A stretch of 64,000 bases of DNA from Anaerolineaceae bacterium (GCA_016841525.1 JAENYZ010000005.1:1-64000); one strand, 5' to 3'. Shown: positions 40,101 through 48,779, counted from the first letter of the stretch. A program made the numbers and translations. Notes: generated from the sequence alone by a model not told the origin.

Positions 40101-40740
40101 CTGGTTAGGTTTAATTAAAGACAATCCCTCCCAAACAAGTCCAAATTCAACGGCCCTATTTCAAATCTCACAAAAATATGGGTTCAAGAATTTTGAATTA
40201 ACGGCAATATTTTTCGAAAATTATTTGAAATTAGCTGAGGGGAAAGACCCAATCAAAATTATTGATTCTATGCAACAAATTCTCGATATCTATAATAAGA
40301 CAAGGACCATCCTCAACCAAACCGCTTTCTTATTATTATTTGCCAAAGCCTGTCTGACTGCTGGTCAGATTTTAAGAGGGCTTGATGCAATAGAAAAGTG
40401 CCTGATCGTCGGAGAGAACACCGGGGAGCTTTGGCTTCAGGCAGAAGCCTGGCGAATCAAAGGAGAACTTTTATTACTATACGAAAACGATGACAGGATA
40501 GACAAAACAAATAAAGCGGAAGCACAAAAATGTTTTGGGAATGCTCTCAGGATCGCCAGGGAACAAAACGCAAAAATGTGGGAATTACGAGCAGCAATGA
40601 GCTTGACGGCGTTACTTAAAAAAGAAAATAAATTTGATGAAGCAGGTAAATTATTGAAGAATACTTATCAATGGTTCACAGAAGGATTTAATACGCGCGA
40701 TCTAAAAGCAGCACAAAATTTGTTAGATTCTCTTTCCTGA
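37156..40740 (+). CDS. BTAD/SARP-type transcriptional activator with AAA/STAND ATPase and TPR-like C-terminus
   Basis: LSIKLLGPFQAELDGEPLEDFRSDKVRGLLAFL, BTAD TPR region, Walker A KGEPGSGKTYLL, Walker B ILLIMDDLQWID. Confidence 0.85.
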   Translation: MAKLSIKLLGPFQAELDGEPLEDFRSDKVRGLLAFLSVESQRPRTRSFLADLLWTDLSEIKAQSNLSNALWNLRSVIENDQKGTEFIIVEKTSLQFNLKADYCLDVKAFHELIEKSLKSTSTNKMATIVKLDEALSISSGDFMEGFSINSPSFETWLVKTRQEIHQKRVRALSRISSLHDQAGRFAKALDYTQDWITEEPWDEQAYRQVMRILLKLGQRKRALEQFEACRHRLVEDLGIKPQRETLQLYRQIQEDSLSHASITKSAKLTTIKKQGFDPGPPPDFLTKAVLENKGSKPFVGRQAELTQLDKWLVEILGKQGKVAFVKGEPGSGKTYLLSEFAKHALIRNPNLLLFWGQCNAFIGHGDPYFPFITITRMLAGDFELLIPNAIINLEHLERLWRFLPVMLECLVNFGPDLSKRHFTDNHQLLLLKAHPGVTESILKSIEQKMKLPEKKQYRQAALNDQFTQVLSTLSKEHPILLIMDDLQWIDDSSASLLFHLGRQLAGKNILLLGAFRSEEVEILHKEKMHPLIGIIGELTTIYGKNLLNLAESEGKNFINDLLRSEPNAFTPSFYQMLYLHTSGHPLFAVELLRGMQLRNEIYKDKNGNWVESDHLNWGELPARVEAVIMRRFQLLPTECQSLMNAACVQGESFSVEVFSQVLNMPSQQVYNLLSEEVCKRHRLILPEGLQKVGKQRLTSFRFRHMLFQIYLYSQLNKVEKIRLHGLIGETLENFYKADLKEHPEMVHHLARHFELAELPTKAIQYYQLAGENAMHLTAHQDAIRHYNHALSLLKDLPESSQRNQVEFDLQLKLGPPLTALKGWGAPELEKAYDRAQVLIKNIENPAKLIPALWLLATFRLGRSEHREVDQLVGRLVTLTRKINDPALNAMSYLQVSPLYQGRFIEGKRLLERAAAVQDVNLQRHLAHRFGMAPAAVALCYLSNCLWMMGYPDQADKIDQEAFDFAEKVNRPMTRCYVTSRTCWLGLIKDNPSQTSPNSTALFQISQKYGFKNFELTAIFFENYLKLAEGKDPIKIIDSMQQILDIYNKTRTILNQTAFLLLFAKACLTAGQILRGLDAIEKCLIVGENTGELWLQAEAWRIKGELLLLYENDDRIDKTNKAEAQKCFGNALRIAREQNAKMWELRAAMSLTALLKKENKFDEAGKLLKNTYQWFTEGFNTRDLKAAQNLLDSLS

Positions 40741-40852
40741 TAACCTCAGCAGCAGTACCGAAATAATCCTTGCTATTTTTTCAAGTCTGAACAAGGATGT
40801 CTAAATTACCCAATTGCGCTCCTTACAACAGACATTACACGTCTCGGCAATT

Positions 40853-42313
40853 TTACCTCTGGTTGATGCGCGCCTGGATTTCCTTGACTGGCATGTATCG
40901 CGATAGGCCGATATTCTTCACGCCGTCATGCAGCAGCAGCCGGAAAAAGTTAGGATGTGAGGAACGGTTGACCTCCTCAGAAAGTTGATGAAAATAATCG
41001 ATGCCGCCAGGGACATCCACGCGGAGCAAATAATCCAGGCGTTCATTCTGCAATTCTGCCAGGTTGAATGACTCCTCCAGGTATCGGATGAGATCATCCA
41101 GGCTCATATCCTTGTCGCTTACCGTTATTAAACGATCTTCAACCTTTTTAATTTCAGGCTGGTAATAGCCTTCAATGACCTTATAAGTGATCGCTTTACG
41201 ATGCTCTTTCATAAAATCAATTCGGTCCCAAATCAGGGAATTGATCATACGCTGGATTTCGTCATGCAATATCTCCCGCTTTTCACGTGAAGGCAAAGAG
41301 GACTTTCGCAGGTATAGGAGTGATTTATATTTATCTTCAAGTGCTTCAATTTCGCGTTCATTACCCCCCATCAATAATTTGATGATCTTGCGATCATAGC
41401 GCCGGTTCAGGTAAGCAAGGTAGAGTATTGTCCAATCAATGGTGGAGCCAAGCTTACTTATCTTGGCTAATAAATCATACTCAAACCTTGAGATAAACCC
41501 CGCTTTGTCAGAATTGAACTGCAATACAAGGTCATCAATATCCTCCTGGAGGATCTCCAAATTGGCATTGTGGTTAAGTACTTCAATAACAATAGCCAGG
41601 TGAATCGGGCTGCCGTTTGTCAATAAATAAATTTTCTCAATTAAGTCTTTGCTAAGGTTATTGCCAAAATAAGATTGAACCAATTTTTTTGTCTCTTCTA
41701 ACGAAAAAGAAGCCAATACAAAGGGTGGGTGTAAAACCCAATCGTTATCTCCCAAATTGCTGTTGATTACCTCCAGATGATCATAAGTATTATCCTCTGG
41801 ACGACCTGCAACAATTGCCACGCAGTTCGGCAGGAAAGCACCTATCTGGAATGTGTTATTGATATAATCCGATGGTGCGTTGATCACTTCAATGGTATCT
41901 TCCAGCAGCACCAGCCGAATGCCCGCCTTAACAAGATATTCCAATTCCATCATAAGAAAACTGATCAAGGCATTTAAATCTTCAGGGGTTTCCAGAAGCA
42001 TCCGGAAGAAATGTTCAACAGCTTCTGGGGGGAACATTTTTGGGTTGCGCTGCAGCATTTTGCAGACATTGACATATAAGGTGGCAGCCAGGGACTGCGA
42101 TCTCAGGTCACGATAATCGTAATTTACAACCAGAACATGAGGATACTCATCAACATGGTTGTCGAAATATTCCTGAATCTGGTTGAAAAGCATGGTTTTC
42201 CCGGATCCCCCCTTGCCGGTGATGGGGATAAAATGACACACGCCATCATCCTGCAAAATGATATCTTTAATTTCTAAAAAGATATTTTCTCTACCAATAG
42301 ACTGAACTTTCAT
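40853..42313 (-). CDS. P-loop AAA/STAND-like ATPase (ATPase 2 of coupled pair)
   Basis: PITGKGGSGKTMLFNQIQEYF Walker A, GIRLVLLEDTIEVI Walker B-like; ATG overlaps upstream stop (ATGA). Confidence 0.72.
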   Translation of the reverse strand: MKVQSIGRENIFLEIKDIILQDDGVCHFIPITGKGGSGKTMLFNQIQEYFDNHVDEYPHVLVVNYDYRDLRSQSLAATLYVNVCKMLQRNPKMFPPEAVEHFFRMLLETPEDLNALISFLMMELEYLVKAGIRLVLLEDTIEVINAPSDYINNTFQIGAFLPNCVAIVAGRPEDNTYDHLEVINSNLGDNDWVLHPPFVLASFSLEETKKLVQSYFGNNLSKDLIEKIYLLTNGSPIHLAIVIEVLNHNANLEILQEDIDDLVLQFNSDKAGFISRFEYDLLAKISKLGSTIDWTILYLAYLNRRYDRKIIKLLMGGNEREIEALEDKYKSLLYLRKSSLPSREKREILHDEIQRMINSLIWDRIDFMKEHRKAITYKVIEGYYQPEIKKVEDRLITVSDKDMSLDDLIRYLEESFNLAELQNERLDYLLRVDVPGGIDYFHQLSEEVNRSSHPNFFRLLLHDGVKNIGLSRYMPVKEIQARINQR

Positions 42314-44091
42314 TTAATATCCTCCCTTTGTGCCAGCGTAATTATTTCCTTAGACAAGTCCTCACCCATTACTTCTTGCAACTCAATGTCCTCATTAAAG
42401 TATTTCAGAAAATTTAAACCATATTTATGAATATCAACAGGTCGTTCTGTGCTGTCCGCAAGGGTGATAAGGTGATTGGCGATTGAGATAATCTGCTTTG
42501 ATGAAAGTCCCTGTTTGGTAAGATGATACAGGTATTCAATGGTTAGCAGCGGTTTCTTGTTGCCTGGAATGAGTGGATTGCTGATCTGCAAATAGTAATA
42601 TTCCGACGCAAGTTTATGACGCTGTTCGAAAATTGCAGGCTGATCAGCACGGACTGCGTTTTCAGCCAGCTGACGCAAATTGCGGGCAATGACAAAATTT
42701 TTATCCAATGGAAATTCTTTATAATCCTGGGAAATCCTTTGAATAAAAGCATTCCGCTGAATCAATTTTTCCCACATCAAATGAGCTTTGGCTGTATCCA
42801 TTATGTTTTCAGGTACATGCCAGATTTCCTGAAGTTGGTATGAGTCATTGGTGAATTTTGCCAGGTCGTGCATAAAAAATGGCCCAATGTATCGGAACGT
42901 ACACAGGGCTTTCATAAGCTCCGTGACTGTTTCATCCCAGTTGACGGCATTGAAAATGGCATAAAACCATTGTGAAATATCAAAACTAACACCACTGGTG
43001 ATCATCTGGCCAACAAGTGCAGGGTAACCCCGGGTGAATCGATAAATCTCATCAGGCGAATAGGAGGATTTTTCAGGAGATTTTTCCCAGAGTTCTTTTA
43101 TTTCCTTCTTTTCCAAACCTTTAAGATGGTAAGGCATAAACTGCGGGCTGCCCATTTGGAATGCCGTCAATATTTCCAATGGAAAAGCGCTTGCCGCAAT
43201 GATTGCAAGGGTGTTTTCCTGCTGATTGCATATGCTGAGCGCTCTGGGAAAAACACCGTCCCGTAAAACTTGATGGAGCGTCGGGGGTAAGAGATGCAGG
43301 TCATCAAGGAGGTACAGACAAGCACAATTTCCCTTATTGAAATATGCCTCGAACTCAAAAAAGGACATCATTTGATCAAAAAAGTAATCAGGGTGACTGA
43401 TCTGATTGCGCGAAGAAAATTGGTAAGTCTTGATCTGCCAGCTGCTGCGTAAATGATCTGCAATCAGATTTAACGTGACAGATTTCCCCATGCCTTGAGG
43501 ACCAACCAGCATCAAGAAAGGATGCTTTTCCAATTTATTGCACAAATCTTCAATAAAGTCTTTTCGATAAATGATTGTTTCATTGTCGGTATGTAATGAC
43601 TGAAAAGTTTTGTTTCCCGTCTTCATCCGTGCCAGCAATTCGGAAAAAACCAAATCACGGTCGCTTTGAAGTCGATTGAGATTTTTTAAGTTCATGAAAT
43701 TTCCCTGGATAAATTTAAATGAATATTCAGGGCGGTTTAAATAGCGAGATGCAAAATAGTACAGATAAACCTGGATCAAACCCCTTCTCAAAGGGGACTC
43801 AACCGAATCCTTTGGAAAATTTTTATTGATGATGCAGCTTTCAATATGCTGGGCAACGGCTATCCCATTATGAGTCCGGGAAGTTGTAATGATCCTACAA
43901 TATTTTTTATCAAAAATGGCATAGTCTTCAAATAAGCCCAGCAGGTTCTCATGAATTTTCTCAAACATCTCATTTGAGCTGAGTCTGGTGCCAAGAGATT
44001 CGTTAAGTAGTTCAAGTGCAGCCTTTTTATCTGACTGCGACCTTAAAGCGGTATGAATGCTCTTTAGATATGCTTTAATTGGGTTTGCCAT
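42310..44091 (-). CDS. P-loop AAA/STAND-like ATPase with about 190-aa N-terminal domain (ATPase 1 of coupled pair)
   Basis: LMLVGPQGMGKSVTLNLIADHL Walker A, CLYLLDDLHLLP Walker B, unrecognised N- and C-terminal regions. Confidence 0.72.
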   Translation of the reverse strand: MANPIKAYLKSIHTALRSQSDKKAALELLNESLGTRLSSNEMFEKIHENLLGLFEDYAIFDKKYCRIITTSRTHNGIAVAQHIESCIINKNFPKDSVESPLRRGLIQVYLYYFASRYLNRPEYSFKFIQGNFMNLKNLNRLQSDRDLVFSELLARMKTGNKTFQSLHTDNETIIYRKDFIEDLCNKLEKHPFLMLVGPQGMGKSVTLNLIADHLRSSWQIKTYQFSSRNQISHPDYFFDQMMSFFEFEAYFNKGNCACLYLLDDLHLLPPTLHQVLRDGVFPRALSICNQQENTLAIIAASAFPLEILTAFQMGSPQFMPYHLKGLEKKEIKELWEKSPEKSSYSPDEIYRFTRGYPALVGQMITSGVSFDISQWFYAIFNAVNWDETVTELMKALCTFRYIGPFFMHDLAKFTNDSYQLQEIWHVPENIMDTAKAHLMWEKLIQRNAFIQRISQDYKEFPLDKNFVIARNLRQLAENAVRADQPAIFEQRHKLASEYYYLQISNPLIPGNKKPLLTIEYLYHLTKQGLSSKQIISIANHLITLADSTERPVDIHKYGLNFLKYFNEDIELQEVMGEDLSKEIITLAQREDIK

Positions 44092-44357
44092 TATCCCTTG
44101 CGTAAATTTTCACCCTAAAACCAAAATTATTATCAAATTATTATCAATTTATCCGATGAAGTTCGATAAGTATTGGATATTATATCTTAATTCGCTTCAT
44201 GTATAGTTATAAAAGCTTTTGGAATAGGTGCCAGAAAAAAAGATAAGATCAGGAGCGATATTTATAAACATCTGCATTATGGTGAAGGGGCGGCATGATG
44301 CGTTCAATTATTTAGGGTGTGAATCAAGCACTAAATTCATTCCCCATCGAGGGGGCA

Positions 44358-44392
44358 CAAAAAGATCTCCACATGATTTGGAGATCTTTTTT
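44358..44392. terminator. Rho-independent terminator (bidirectional)
   Basis: aaaaagatctcca-catgatt-tggagatcttttttt. Confidence 0.85.
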
Positions 44393-44500
44393 TATAAATC
44401 AATGAAGAAACAAGAACATCATTGTAAATATTTGTGGCAATCCAGTAATACATGTGTCCATGTACTCAGTTTTGCCCATGGCAATTATCCGGTGTGTTTA

Positions 44501-45811
44501 TTAACGGGCTTTTTTCAAAAGCCAATAGCCACCAGCAAAACTGACCAGCACAAGACCTGCACCAATGATCACCTTTGAGGAAATCTTGGGGTTAGAAGTT
44601 TCAACAGGCGTTTCATTATTCAATTCAGCAGGTGTTGTGTTTTGTTGAATACCAGGAAGAAAAATCTGGTTCCCCTGATCTCCTTCGGCAGATTCAGGAA
44701 CCACAGTTTCCACGGGTGTTGAACCAGCTTCAGCGCCATCTCTACTGAAAAACCACAACATGACCTCGTCGAGTCTTTGCGCCCAGATATCCCGGGTGCC
44801 AGCCACGCCGTCAATAATCCGTAAATAGACATTTGATTCCGGCACGCCATTATTTAGCAATGCCGCTGCAAGCACCTGGGCACCTTCAACATAAGCTTGA
44901 GGATAGGTGATGCGGTCGCCGTTTTGGTCTCTCACCGGGGGTCGACTGCCGCTTGATTCTTCAGTACCAATATCAATATAAAATTGCACGTTTTCTGGCA
45001 TCTGGCTGTTATTCAGATATTGTATGAGCTGGTTGTTCGAAAGCCACCTTCCGCCGCCCTCTGCTAACCAAACAGCCGGAGACATTGCCATCACCCCTGA
45101 AAAAACATCCGGGTATTCAATCCCTGCAATGATCGGTATGATCCCCATCCTGCAAAAACCGCCGATTGCAGTATTCTCCCGATCAGGCAATGTTCGGTAG
45201 CGTGAGTCAATTTCAGGTTTTAATGTTCTGACAATAAAATCAAGAAAAGCAAAACCTTCCCCACCCTCTGCACGGGCGGTATCACTTGCCTTGAGCCAAT
45301 CACGCATGTCCTCGTTTACCCAGGGCATGTATTCACTCCATGAATAATCGCGATCATGCTCAATGCCGACAACGATCAAGCCTTCAAGACTCCCCTCATT
45401 AAATAAGCGGTCTAAAGTTTCATCGACATCATAATCGCCAATGCCCTCTGACGGCGGATTGAAAAGGTATTCTCCGTCGTAGAGATAAAACACTGGATAG
45501 GCTTTTTCGCTGGAATCATAATCTGGGGGCAGGTAGACCTGGATATTACGCGGACGATCCCCGAGCTGGGGTATAGCAATTGTAAATGTTGCGATGCGGC
45601 TTTGTTGTGAGACTTCTCTTGCAAGCAAGTTCGACATGGTTTTACTTACCTCGGACGCCAATTTATCTTGAGATATTGTGGACGGTCGCATCTCAGCCGC
45701 TTTCGCGGATGCCGCCCGACCAAGGGGGGAAAAACTCAAAAACAGAACCAGGAAGATTAACACGAAAATTTTTATCATCCTTTTTCCTTTTTTCTTTAAA
45801 TTAATTTTCAT
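44501..45811 (-). CDS. Secreted esterase-fold protein (enterochelin-esterase-like), C-terminal TM/sorting-like tail
   Basis: Signal peptide; RNIQVYLPPDYDSSEKAYPVFYLYDGEYLF; ENTAIGGFCRMGIIPIIAGIEYPDVFSGVMAMSPAVW; tail SKVIIGAGLVLVSFAGGYWLLKKAR. Confidence 0.82.
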   Translation of the reverse strand: MKINLKKKGKRMIKIFVLIFLVLFLSFSPLGRAASAKAAEMRPSTISQDKLASEVSKTMSNLLAREVSQQSRIATFTIAIPQLGDRPRNIQVYLPPDYDSSEKAYPVFYLYDGEYLFNPPSEGIGDYDVDETLDRLFNEGSLEGLIVVGIEHDRDYSWSEYMPWVNEDMRDWLKASDTARAEGGEGFAFLDFIVRTLKPEIDSRYRTLPDRENTAIGGFCRMGIIPIIAGIEYPDVFSGVMAMSPAVWLAEGGGRWLSNNQLIQYLNNSQMPENVQFYIDIGTEESSGSRPPVRDQNGDRITYPQAYVEGAQVLAAALLNNGVPESNVYLRIIDGVAGTRDIWAQRLDEVMLWFFSRDGAEAGSTPVETVVPESAEGDQGNQIFLPGIQQNTTPAELNNETPVETSNPKISSKVIIGAGLVLVSFAGGYWLLKKAR

Positions 45812-46020
45812 CAAAAACTCCATTTATTTTCAACCAATATTAATAGTATCTTACCGTTTACCAATTAATTAATAAAGCCTACGAAATTTCAAGATATTAC
45901 AAACGTTTTACGCAAGGGATTAATTAAACAAACCAGTAAACAACACCTCATAAAAAATCTATAACTTGTAAAACCAGAAAACATTCTCTTGGACTATTTT
46001 AATAACTAGTTGATTTAAAA

Positions 46021-46053
46021 CGAATAAGATGCGGGTTCACCGCATCTTATTCG
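46021..46053 (-). terminator. Terminator-like perfect hairpin downstream of small secreted-peptide gene
   Basis: cgaataagatgcgg-gttca-ccgcatcttattcg; minus-strand flank ttttaaat. Confidence 0.75.
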
Positions 46054-46077
46054 ATTGGTAGGCTAACACTTCAAGAT

Positions 46078-46284
46078 TTATGGTTTCTCTAAGACATAAT
46101 CGCCATAAAATTGATTCTGAGGCTTTGGGGCGTCAGAAGCACAGGGTTGACTGCTGCAGCCAATTTGATTCGTGGCACCTTCCCCGGTTTCACCGACATT
46201 CTGGTCCCCACCCGCAAAGACAGGTGAGAACAATACCATTAAAACAATACCAACAAACAGCACGATGACAGCAATTTTTTTCAT
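46078..46284 (-). CDS. Small secreted Cys-containing peptide (68 aa)
   Basis: MKKIAVIVLFVGIVLMVLFSPVFAG signal peptide then GATNQIGCSSQPCASDAPK; good RBS (ggagaaa), followed by terminator. Confidence 0.55.
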   Translation of the reverse strand: MKKIAVIVLFVGIVLMVLFSPVFAGGDQNVGETGEGATNQIGCSSQPCASDAPKPQNQFYGDYVLEKP

Positions 46285-46606
46285 TTTTTCTCCTGGTATC
46301 AAATTGTATTTCTTTGCCCGTAATTGCAAGGCTGTTAATATTGGGCACTGTGAAATTTTTCTATTTTATTTAAATAAATTATAATCAACAGCCTTTTTCA
46401 ATCTTTACGACGATTTAATCTCGATATTGTTACAAAGGAATTCGAAAATAATTAAACAGAGAAGAATTAGTGGGAAAGATGCTGAGGTTAAACAAAAAAC
46501 CGCTTACAAGCTATGTAAAGTGGTGTTTTCTATATGTTATGCGCCTATGGTTCACCAATAAATTTGACATTGTTAGAGGCCTATGGTTAATGAATTGGTG
46601 GTCGAA

Positions 46607-46875
46607 ATGAACTTAAATACAGCCCTTGAAGGGTTTATCTTGAATTTGAAAGCAGATGGATATTCGCCAACCACAAAAGATTGATTTTCCATCATGCTGA
46701 ATATTCTGAAAGATTTTCTATCAAATCCAGATGTATCTGAAATTACATCAAAAGACTTAATCGGTTATTTTGCTTACTTGAGGTTGGATTACAAACCTCA
46801 AAGGATGAACGGAAGCCAAAAGCCCTTGTCTGGAAGTACGCTTCAAAACCAGTGGAAAGCTATTGTGGTCTTGCT
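46607..46875 (+). pseudogene. Tyrosine recombinase N-terminal (core-binding) fragment
   Basis: MNLNTALEGFILNLKADGYSPTTKD*FSIMLNILKDFLSNPDVSEITSKDLIGYFAYLRLDYKPQ...LSGSTLQNQWKAI; in-frame TGA at 46682-46684, C-terminal catalytic part missing. Confidence 0.75.
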
Positions 46876-47178
46876 GACGGGCTTACCTGTTCATACCCTC
46901 ACCTTTGACAATGGAAAATATTTTTTGCTGGATATGAAGACATCTCTCAAACTTTAAATACAGCTGTTTATTTTGCTCATCCCTATGCCTCTCGGGAAAG
47001 GGGCACGAACGAAAACACGAATGGTTTGATCCGACAATATATTCTTAAAGATAAGAATTTCAGAAATCTCTCTGTAGAAGAAATTCTGTTTGCAGAATAT
47101 CGTCTTAATACCAGGCCTAGAAAATGCCTGAACTTTGATCAGCCGATGGTATTCTTAAAAAATCTCTGTTGCACTTAG
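46876..47178 (+). pseudogene. IS30-family transposase C-terminal fragment (frameshifted)
   Basis: LPVHTLTFDNGK then, after a frame change near 46920, AGYEDISQTLNTAVYFAHPYASRERGTNENTNGLIRQYILKDKNFRNLSVEEILFAEYRLNTRPRKCLNFDQPMVFLKNLCCT*. Confidence 0.88.
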
Positions 47179-47518
47179 TACTTGAATCTAAGTTTAATAT
47201 TAATATATAATCTTATTACGAATCAAGTACTCCCAGAAACTCGAAAAATTGCACTTTAATATTGTAACGTAACGGCAATTCAAATTTAGAAACTAAGTTG
47301 TCCAATGAATTTTAATTTCATCCACTGAACAGAAGCAATAACAAGAACATTGGTTGAACTTCAATCAACTTTTAGAAACTGGTTTAACACCAGGGACTAT
47401 TCTGATAAGGCATTTGTTAAGCTGTGATAAATCCATCAATCCTTTCATTTTATATGTCTAACAAATCTATTTTTAATAAAAGAATTAGTTAAGCAAATTA
47501 GAGAAATGGAGAATCAAG

Positions 47519-48202
47519 ATGAAAAGAAATATTTTTCTCGTGGCAGCAATAACCCTGGGGGTGGGTTTGACCGTGATCCTGCTAAATGGGATTGGTTGGG
47601 CGCAGAACTCAACTGGAGATCACCAAATATCTTCATCAACCAGCAGCGCACCGATACCGGAAGGGGTCCAAATTCAGTTTCCGCCCGATCGCCCGACCGA
47701 GGTTGATCCATTGGACAATGCGGAAAGAGCGAGTTTTAACGCTTCCCTAAGAATTGCAGGGTCGGCTCTGAAACCGCGGGAGAACACATCTGGAACATTA
47801 TGGACAGGGGCTGGCGGCGGCGGTTGCATGTATGTAACGGCAGGTAGTACATATGGTGTTTTTAATTTACCCCTTTATTTGCCGCAAGGTTCTACAATCA
47901 AGTACCTTCGTATGTACTATTCCGACACAAACGTCACTAATGATTCTCAAGCATGGTTTACCATTTATGATCTGTACGGGGATATTGTCGCCGAATATCC
48001 AGTTTCTTCGATAGGCAATACTGGAAATGGCTATGCAACAACCGATGAAATTACAGAGACGATAAATTATGAGTCATACTCCTATACCGTCAACTGGCGT
48101 CCTAATGAACTGGGTTCTGATATGCAGGTGTGTGGTTTTCGTATTTACTACCAAACACCTCCAGGATCAACCTATCTTCCCCTGATAGAAAAAGGTGAAT
48201 AA
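47519..48202 (+). CDS. Secreted hypothetical protein
   Basis: MKRNIFLVAAITLGVGLTVILLNGIGWAQ signal peptide; beta-rich mature region. Confidence 0.65.
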   Translation: MKRNIFLVAAITLGVGLTVILLNGIGWAQNSTGDHQISSSTSSAPIPEGVQIQFPPDRPTEVDPLDNAERASFNASLRIAGSALKPRENTSGTLWTGAGGGGCMYVTAGSTYGVFNLPLYLPQGSTIKYLRMYYSDTNVTNDSQAWFTIYDLYGDIVAEYPVSSIGNTGNGYATTDEITETINYESYSYTVNWRPNELGSDMQVCGFRIYYQTPPGSTYLPLIEKGE

Positions 48203-48416
48203 TATAAGAAATCGATTGTAATTACTTTTAATGATCTGGATATTTTTCGATAGCTACAGGGTTTCTTTTCTGGATGAAATTGCTGAAAAGAAAAAAGTGA
48301 TTCCTCAGAAGACCGATTTTGATTAACGGTCATAAATGATAGGTTGGGTTAATAAATAAATTTTTGTTAATTTAGAAAGATACTTTACTCGAAAATTAAA
48401 TGTCACCTGAGCATAA

Positions 48417-48449
48417 TAAAAATAGGGCCATCTCCCAAAAGACAGCCCT
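48417..48449 (-). terminator. Rho-independent terminator of tRNA-Pro
   Basis: Minus strand agggctgtct-tttggg-agatggccct followed by atttttatt. Confidence 0.75.
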
Positions 48450-48457
48450 TATAAAAG

Positions 48458-48532
48458 TCGGGGCGCTGGGATTCGAACCCAGGGCCTCTTACACCCCATG
48501 CAAGCGCGCTAGCCGGACTGCGCCACGCCCCG
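48458..48532 (-). tRNA. tRNA-Pro (anticodon GGG)
   Basis: Minus strand CGGGGCG-TG-GCGCAGTCCGGCTAGCGC-G-CTTGC-ATGGGGT-GTAAG-AGGCC-CTGGG-TTCGAAT-CCCAG-CGCCCCG-A; full cloverleaf, CCA not encoded. Confidence 0.95.
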
Positions 48533-48672
48533 ATTTGTGAAATTATTATAGCCGCCTTTACTCCCTTTGGCAAGTAAGACGGCGGGTTAAAAACCGCAAC
48601 CCACACTACAAACTTCCTTAAGACAGAAGACTGGGGACTGGAGAAGGGTTCATTAATCAAATACCATCCATA

Positions 48673-48735
48673 AACTACGAGCTACGGGCTACGAGCTACC
48701 AGCTACTATCTACCTACTACCAACGACCAGCTATT
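48673..48735. repeat. Degenerate short tandem repeat (consensus about gagctac/agctac)
   Basis: aaactacgagctacgggctacgagctaccagctactatctacctactaccaacgaccagctatt. Confidence 0.7.
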
Positions 48736-48779
48736 ATCTCTCACTTGTAAAAAACGAATTTTTCATTTATCATACTGGT

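Noticed and set aside
40766-40799. atccttg...caaggat stem after the BTAD gene
   Set aside because: Only 7 bp with a long loop and no clean U tract; too weak to call as a terminator
44228-44578. 116-aa plus-strand ORF
   Set aside because: Crosses a strong terminator and overlaps the 3' end of the esterase gene; no RBS or family resemblance
46694-46957. 87-aa ORF from the ORF track
   Set aside because: Internal piece of the recombinase/IS30 scar, not a standalone gene
48403-48660. 85-aa minus-strand ORF
   Set aside because: Spans tRNA-Pro and its terminator; not a plausible protein
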